64,000 nucleotides of DNA, taken from contig CAWBZS010000013.1 of the NCBI GenBank assembly GCA_963793335.1, forward strand, positions 124,001 to 188,000, in the 5' to 3' direction. The number at the start of each line of letters is the position of its first letter. Position 1 is the stretch's first letter. A program made the position numbers and the translations under genes. The notes beneath the pieces were generated by a model. The model saw only the letters and a list, made by a program, of their open reading frames with translations, ran no database searches and was not told where the DNA came from. The stretch is from Sva-07 sp963793335 (GTDB lineage Bacteria > Actinomycetota > Acidimicrobiia > Acidimicrobiales > Ilumatobacteraceae). Below are positions 60,133-64,000 of this stretch, piece after piece.

Positions 60133-62365
60133 CGAGTACATCTTTGCCGCCGACGACGAGCCACTCGTCGGCGATCAGTGCGGGTGTGAATCGGAGGACC
60201 TCGTCTTCGACGAAGAGGGCTCCCTCCCCGCTGACTACACCCTGAACCCGGCCATCCGAGAGGCGGTCTACGAGCCGGCAACCATCGGGCCACCGGTGAT
60301 CCGACAACTCACACGACCGTGTGCGCTTCACGTGCTCAACGGGAGCTGGAACCTCAGCTTCCGTCCGAAGCGGTCCTTTCTCTTCGGGACGCTCCGCGGT
60401 CCGATGCGACTCGAAGCCACCAGCGACACGCTCCGCGCCTCGGGCGACGTCTACTTCCGGCGCCTTCGAGCGCTTGCGTCACGGCGAGCGAGCACCTCGT
60501 TCGCAGCGCCAACGGAACTCGAGATGACCGCCGGGATCACACAGCCGCACCAGCTCTTCCGGCGCAACTGGTATCCGCACTACCCGTTCGACGAATACCG
60601 GTGGTACTTCCGCAGCACGGGCTGCGCATACGTCAAGGGCACACTCCAGATCAACTTCCGCCGTCACGTCTGGGACGCGAGCAACAACGCGTTCGCCGGC
60701 AGCGACAGCGGATGGATGCGGTTCACGTGCGAACGAAGCGTGTTTCGGCACTTCGCGTTGCCACAGCCAACCACCCAGATGACCGGCGAAGCAATGATCG
60801 GCGGCGTGCCCTACACCGTCACCGCCACGAAGACGTCACCGTACTACCGCGGTTGTGTCGTCGAGGTCGATGTCATGACGAATCGGACCTTTCCGGCCAC
60901 TGCTGCCGGCCAGAGCTTCGCCGGCGTCTACCGAACGGCGGGCATCGACCTCGCCGTGCGCATGAGCAACACCAACGTGCCCGAGGACGCGAATCTCACC
61001 ACTGCGGAGCTCCACACACTCCTCGGGACATGGCGGGACATCCCCAACATCGGACACAGTTGGCGCACCTGGCTGCTGATCGGCTCGCGACGATCCGGGA
61101 GCAACACCTTTGGCATCATGTTCGATCAAGTTGCACCGCATCGAGAGGGCGCGGTCGGCTTCTTCGACGCAACGCTCGGGAACGGATCCAATCTTCTGCC
61201 GAGTGCTCGGGGACAGGACCTCGGAGACGTGCCGGCGGCGTTCCTGCGCACCCTCGTTCACGAGGTCGGGCACGTGTTCAACCTCTACCACCCGAAGCAC
61301 GACGTACACAGCCCGCCGATCGGCACCACCACGATGAATCAGACCGGCGACGTGATGAGCTTCGCGACGTCGAGCAACCAGTACCCGAACAACATCACGT
61401 GGAGCTTCAACGATCACAACCGGATGTCGATCATCCACTCCCCCGATCCCCAGGTCGCTCCGGGTTGGACGGAGTTCGGGTGGGGACATGGCTCCGCGTT
61501 CGGCGGCGTCCCCACCCCGTACGACGCCCTTGGTCTCGATACCCACCCAGATGCAGCCGACCTTGCGCTTCGCCTCGAACTGCCCGACAACGCTGTTGCC
61601 GGCGAGTTCCTGATGGCTCGCGTTGCGGTCGAGAACACCGGCGACAGCACCACCGTGGTGCATCGAAGCCTCAATCTTGCCGACGGGCATGTACGCCTGG
61701 AGGTCACGTCTCCCGTCGGCACTGTCGAAACGGTGCGCGATGTGGTCGTCTCCTGCGGGGACTTCGACACGATCGAGCTGGAGGCCGGGGCCGAGATCAG
61801 CGAGGAGGTGCAGGTCTTCTACACCAATCGTGGACACACCTTCGCGACGCCGGGTACGTACCTGGTTCGCGCCGTCATGGAGAGCGCTGACGGCGAGACG
61901 GCGGAAGTCGCGAGCGAGTGGTCGACGATCAGCATCACCGCCCCGTCGAACGCCGCTCAACGGCGCCGGGCTGAGCTGGCGCTGGACCCGGGGGTGGGGC
62001 TCAGCTTCGCGCTCGGCGACTTCGGCGACGACGACACGCGCGGCGAAAAACTCGAACAGCTCGCTCGAGCCGACGACGAGACTGCGGTGGCAGCATCCCT
62101 GGTGCTCGCGAACTCCTACGGGCAGCAACTGCGCGACCTCCGAAGCGGCCGCATCGAGCGAAGCAAGAAGGCACGCGAGGCCAACGCTGCCATGGCAGCA
62201 GCGCTCGACACGGCTCCGCTCGACCGCGTGCACACCGTCGCACAGGCCGTCATGCCGGCGGGCGTCGCGGCGGACGAGATTCGGGCGTGGGTCGCCAACG
62301 CCGCCTCCGATGGAGCGCAGGCGTCGACATCGCGAAAGAGTGGGCGATCCACCAAGAAGACGTAG
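60119..62365 (+). CDS. Metzincin-type metallopeptidase-like protein without signal peptide
   Basis: 748 residues. The zinc motif HEVGHVFNLYH (H381, H385, H391) matches the metzincin H-E-x-x-H-x-x-x-x-x-H, and GDVMSFATSSNQYP provides a Met-turn methionine (M413). A beta-rich region (about 70-330) precedes, and an Ig-like domain (about 480-600) plus a helical tail follow. The N-terminus is acidic with CGC and no signal peptide. No known family name recognised. GAGGAG lies before the ATG. It is followed 20 bases later by a companion gene. Confidence 0.8.
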   Translation: MHDHDEYIFAADDEPLVGDQCGCESEDLVFDEEGSLPADYTLNPAIREAVYEPATIGPPVIRQLTRPCALHVLNGSWNLSFRPKRSFLFGTLRGPMRLEATSDTLRASGDVYFRRLRALASRRASTSFAAPTELEMTAGITQPHQLFRRNWYPHYPFDEYRWYFRSTGCAYVKGTLQINFRRHVWDASNNAFAGSDSGWMRFTCERSVFRHFALPQPTTQMTGEAMIGGVPYTVTATKTSPYYRGCVVEVDVMTNRTFPATAAGQSFAGVYRTAGIDLAVRMSNTNVPEDANLTTAELHTLLGTWRDIPNIGHSWRTWLLIGSRRSGSNTFGIMFDQVAPHREGAVGFFDATLGNGSNLLPSARGQDLGDVPAAFLRTLVHEVGHVFNLYHPKHDVHSPPIGTTTMNQTGDVMSFATSSNQYPNNITWSFNDHNRMSIIHSPDPQVAPGWTEFGWGHGSAFGGVPTPYDALGLDTHPDAADLALRLELPDNAVAGEFLMARVAVENTGDSTTVVHRSLNLADGHVRLEVTSPVGTVETVRDVVVSCGDFDTIELEAGAEISEEVQVFYTNRGHTFATPGTYLVRAVMESADGETAEVASEWSTISITAPSNAAQRRRAELALDPGVGLSFALGDFGDDDTRGEKLEQLARADDETAVAASLVLANSYGQQLRDLRSGRIERSKKAREANAAMAAALDTAPLDRVHTVAQAVMPAGVAADEIRAWVANAASDGAQASTSRKSGRSTKKT

Positions 62366-62385
62366 AGACGGGGAGGCGGTTCGCC

Positions 62386-63042
62386 ATGCGAGTCCACTGC
62401 GAGTCGAGCGGACCGACGCCACCGCTGGGCTGGACGGTCATCAAGGTGACGTCGATCAATGACGGCGCGCATCCGACCACCTGGCCCGTTCGCCTTCACC
62501 CCGCCGAGGCCACGATCAGCTTCATCGTCGACGGCGTTCGTCATCGTGGGGTCGAACAGGTCGACAGCGTGGTCGAGACGGTGACCCTCGACCCGGGTCA
62601 GGCCATCTCGACCGGGGTGCTGATGTCGGTCGGCGACCGAGGACCAGTGCTCCCCGACGCTGGTGGGATCGACCTTCAGGTGGCGGTCCGTCCGCCAGGC
62701 CCCGCTGAGGAGACCGTCTCAAACCACATCGAGATCCGTGTCGTCGAGGACGAGGCGGCCGCCGGACGCAGCCGTGCGCTCAGAGCCCTGGACTCGGCCG
62801 CCACCGCCGTGCGCGACGGCGCGGAGTCCGATACCGCCGACGTCGTCGCAGCGCTGAGAGCACTCCCCGACGCCCACAGGGCGTGGGCAGCCACGGCGTT
62901 GCTCCCCGCAGCGCCGCTCCCCGACGATCCGCTGCTCGAGGCCGCCCGACGCGTTCGCCTCTCCGCGGCCACGCCTGACCCCATTGCTGAGTTCGTGGTC
63001 GCCGGGGTTCCCCATGCGCGGTGGGCGCACATCACGGAGTGA
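62386..63042 (+). CDS. Companion protein of the metzincin, function unknown
   Basis: 218 residues with the ATG at 62386 (GGGAGG before it), 20 bases after the metzincin gene. The first half is a beta-rich Ig-like domain (LGWTVIKVTSINDGAHPTTWPVRL, VVETVTLDPGQAISTGVLM) comparable in layout to the metzincin's Ig-like region, and the second half is helical (RALRALDSAATAVRD, VVAALRALPDAHRAWAATALL). No signal peptide. It could be an inhibitor, chaperone or substrate-recruiting partner; this is inference from position. Confidence 0.7.
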   Translation: MRVHCESSGPTPPLGWTVIKVTSINDGAHPTTWPVRLHPAEATISFIVDGVRHRGVEQVDSVVETVTLDPGQAISTGVLMSVGDRGPVLPDAGGIDLQVAVRPPGPAEETVSNHIEIRVVEDEAAAGRSRALRALDSAATAVRDGAESDTADVVAALRALPDAHRAWAATALLPAAPLPDDPLLEAARRVRLSAATPDPIAEFVVAGVPHARWAHITE

Positions 63043-63110
63043 TCGGCCGTCAGCGTGAGCGGCGGAACATCCGGACCGTGCGCGCGAGGCAACATGTGCC
63101 CGGACACCAA

Positions 63111-63135
63111 AGAACCCCTGCTGAGCAGGGGTTCT
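63111..63135 (-). terminator. Terminator hairpin of tRNA-Gly
   Basis: AGAACCCCTGC, loop TCA (minus-strand reading), GCAGGGGTTCT, an 11-bp perfect stem ending in a weak CTTT tail. It begins 4 bases past the 3' end of tRNA-Gly and shares the CCCCTG/CAGGGG core with the tRNA-Cys terminator. Confidence 0.7.
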
Positions 63136-63138
63136 CGG

Positions 63139-63211
63139 AGCGGACGACCGGGATCGAACCGGCGACCTCAACCTTGGCAAGGTTGCGCTCTACCAACTGA
63201 GCCACGTCCGC
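63139..63211 (-). tRNA. tRNA-Gly (GCC)
   Basis: Minus-strand cloverleaf: acceptor GCGGACG pairs with CGTCCGC, the D-arm includes GCTCAGTTGGTAGAGC, the anticodon stem-loop CAACCTTGCCAAGGTTG contains anticodon GCC, and the T-arm is CCGGTTCGATCCCGG. The discriminator is U73, usual for glycine. CCA is not encoded (TCCG follows). It precedes a terminator hairpin. Confidence 0.96.
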
Positions 63212-63260
63212 GTGGGAAGCAGACTCTAGCAGTACCGGCAGCGGATCGGACAACGCCACA

Positions 63261-63707
63261 TCACGCTTGTGGCGAACGCTCGGGCCACGCCCCCGACGGG
63301 TCGACGAAGGGCGGTGTCGCGTCGCCGGTCGGCTGCTCGACCGGCTCATTCTGCATCGGACGAGCCGAGTCGTCGATCCCCGGGCCCAGATCGGTCAGCG
63401 AGGTGATTTCAGGGGCAAGATCGAACTCGGCGTCGAACCTCGGCAGCGAGGCGACGAATCGCAGCGGCCGTGCGCCAGCGGGCCGAATCGCATCAAGGGC
63501 ACGCAACTGGGTTGCCGGATCCTGTTTGGCCCACTGGGGGTCGCCCATCAACTCGAGCGGTGCGAGCACCTCGAGATCGCGACGGGTCTGACGGATCAGC
63601 CACACGCCGAGCGCCACGAGGGCGATACCGACCACGGCGAGGCCGACGACCATGGCGTAGACGAGCCGACTGGAGCCGGGGTCCGTCGCGCCGATCTGCG
63701 CAGGCAT
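63261..63707 (-). CDS. Small single-helix membrane protein
   Basis: 148 residues with one strong helix (YAMVVGLAVVGIALVALGVWLI) near the N-terminus, RQTRRDLEVLAPLELMGDPQWAKQD and a hydrophilic Pro/Asp-rich C-terminus. No family recognised. ATG 63707 (MPAQIGATDPG) is chosen because the sequence before it is not obviously conserved; a GTG further upstream (VSALLLGSIPS) would add a signal-peptide-like leader and cannot be excluded. Confidence 0.6.
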   Translation of the reverse strand: MPAQIGATDPGSSRLVYAMVVGLAVVGIALVALGVWLIRQTRRDLEVLAPLELMGDPQWAKQDPATQLRALDAIRPAGARPLRFVASLPRFDAEFDLAPEITSLTDLGPGIDDSARPMQNEPVEQPTGDATPPFVDPSGAWPERSPQA

Positions 63708-63802
63708 CGCGGCCCCCAACGCAATCGGAGACGGAATGGAACCGAGGAGCAGAGCGGACACAACAGTTCGATTGTGCCATGCCGCCGGACGTTCGGCACC
63801 GA

Positions 63803-64000
63803 TCATCGCTGATGTTCGGGACACCACACGGCGGTACGTCCCGAGATCGTGTCTCGACGAAGCGGTGTCCCGTCGCGCTCGCACGGAAGACACTGTGCAC
63901 GAGCGTCAGGTCCGAGGACCCCCGCGGTACTTCCTCCGCTCCGCAGCATCACCGGAAGTCGACTTCGAATCGCCTGCGCCAGCACTGCCACGTCCTCCGA
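63803..64000 (-). CDS. C-terminus of an Fpg/Nei-family DNA glycosylase; 5' end outside window
   Basis: The last 65 codons of a longer gene. QCLPCERDGTPLRRDTISGRTAVWCPEHQR looks like the C-terminal zinc finger of formamidopyrimidine-DNA glycosylase/endonuclease VIII (C-x-x-C ... GR-x-T-x-x-C-P-x-C-Q). The last zinc cysteine is replaced by histidine (CPEH). The protein would excise oxidised bases. Without the N-terminal P-E motif the name stays provisional. Confidence 0.65.
   Translation of the reverse strand, partial: SEDVAVLAQAIRSRLPVMLRSGGSTAGVLGPDARAQCLPCERDGTPLRRDTISGRTAVWCPEHQR

Noticed and set aside
1..64000. Prophage, plasmid or integrative element
   Set aside because: No integrase, phage structural, replication or conjugation genes; base composition appears even and most genes are chromosomal housekeeping types.

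Overview
This 64 kb window looks like chromosomal DNA of a high-G+C actinobacterium, most likely of the class Acidimicrobiia (Ilumatobacter-like). That placement is inferred from gene content: a WhiB regulator, the Pup ligase PafA, HelY next to tatC/tatB, DUF3040 and DUF4193-like proteins, an MtrAB/LpqB-like signalling module, SARP-type regulators, and several genes whose -10 box lies only 6-8 bases before the start codon, as in leaderless mRNAs. I see no rRNA, prophage, insertion sequence, CRISPR array or replication origin. Genes are tightly packed, and many neighbours overlap by 4 bases (ATGA or GTGA).

Layout. 1-6.3 kb: 5' half of gcvP behind a tandem glycine riboswitch; a frameshifted M23 peptidase with five peptidoglycan-binding repeats; threonine aldolase; whiB; ribokinase. 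6.3-13.4 kb: prmA, a gamma-carbonic-anhydrase-like protein, a low-complexity orphan, a frameshifted enoyl-CoA hydratase, a GNAT enzyme, a poly-aspartate zinc protein and a double-domain ThyX-like protein. 13.4-20.7 kb: a lipid-kinase C-terminal-domain protein, helY-tatC-tatB, a glycerophosphodiesterase, lepB and pafA. 20.7-28 kb: pxpA/B/C (5-oxoprolinase, pxpC frameshifted) interleaved with an amidohydrolase, two copies of a 62-bp hairpin repeat, a lipoate-ligase-like gene, an HNH endonuclease, acyl-CoA dehydrogenase and a ROK protein. 28-38.7 kb: a MoxR/DUF58/transglutaminase operon, DUF3040, dinB, inositol monophosphatase, and a two-component system with a GerMN lipoprotein. 38.7-50.6 kb: glpK, menA, an amidase, menE, an SDR, a DUF2510 protein, ybeY, phoH, an atypical GH10 protein, a glycogen-synthase-like glycosyltransferase and tRNA-Cys.

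50.6-55.2 kb carries a complete olefin (ole) cluster, oleA-oleBC-oleD, in which hydrolase and beta-lactone synthetase are fused and all three genes overlap by 4 bases. 57.3-63.0 kb is the most unusual block: a DUF4157-like zincin coupled to a DUF5995 protein, two small SARP-like regulators, a 748-residue metzincin-type protein and a companion of similar layout. The window ends with tRNA-Gly, a small membrane protein and the C-terminus of an Fpg/Nei-type glycosylase.

Three otherwise well-conserved genes (M23 peptidase, enoyl-CoA hydratase, pxpC) are each broken by one indel in a short G/C run. This could be sequencing error or real recent inactivation; sequence alone cannot tell.
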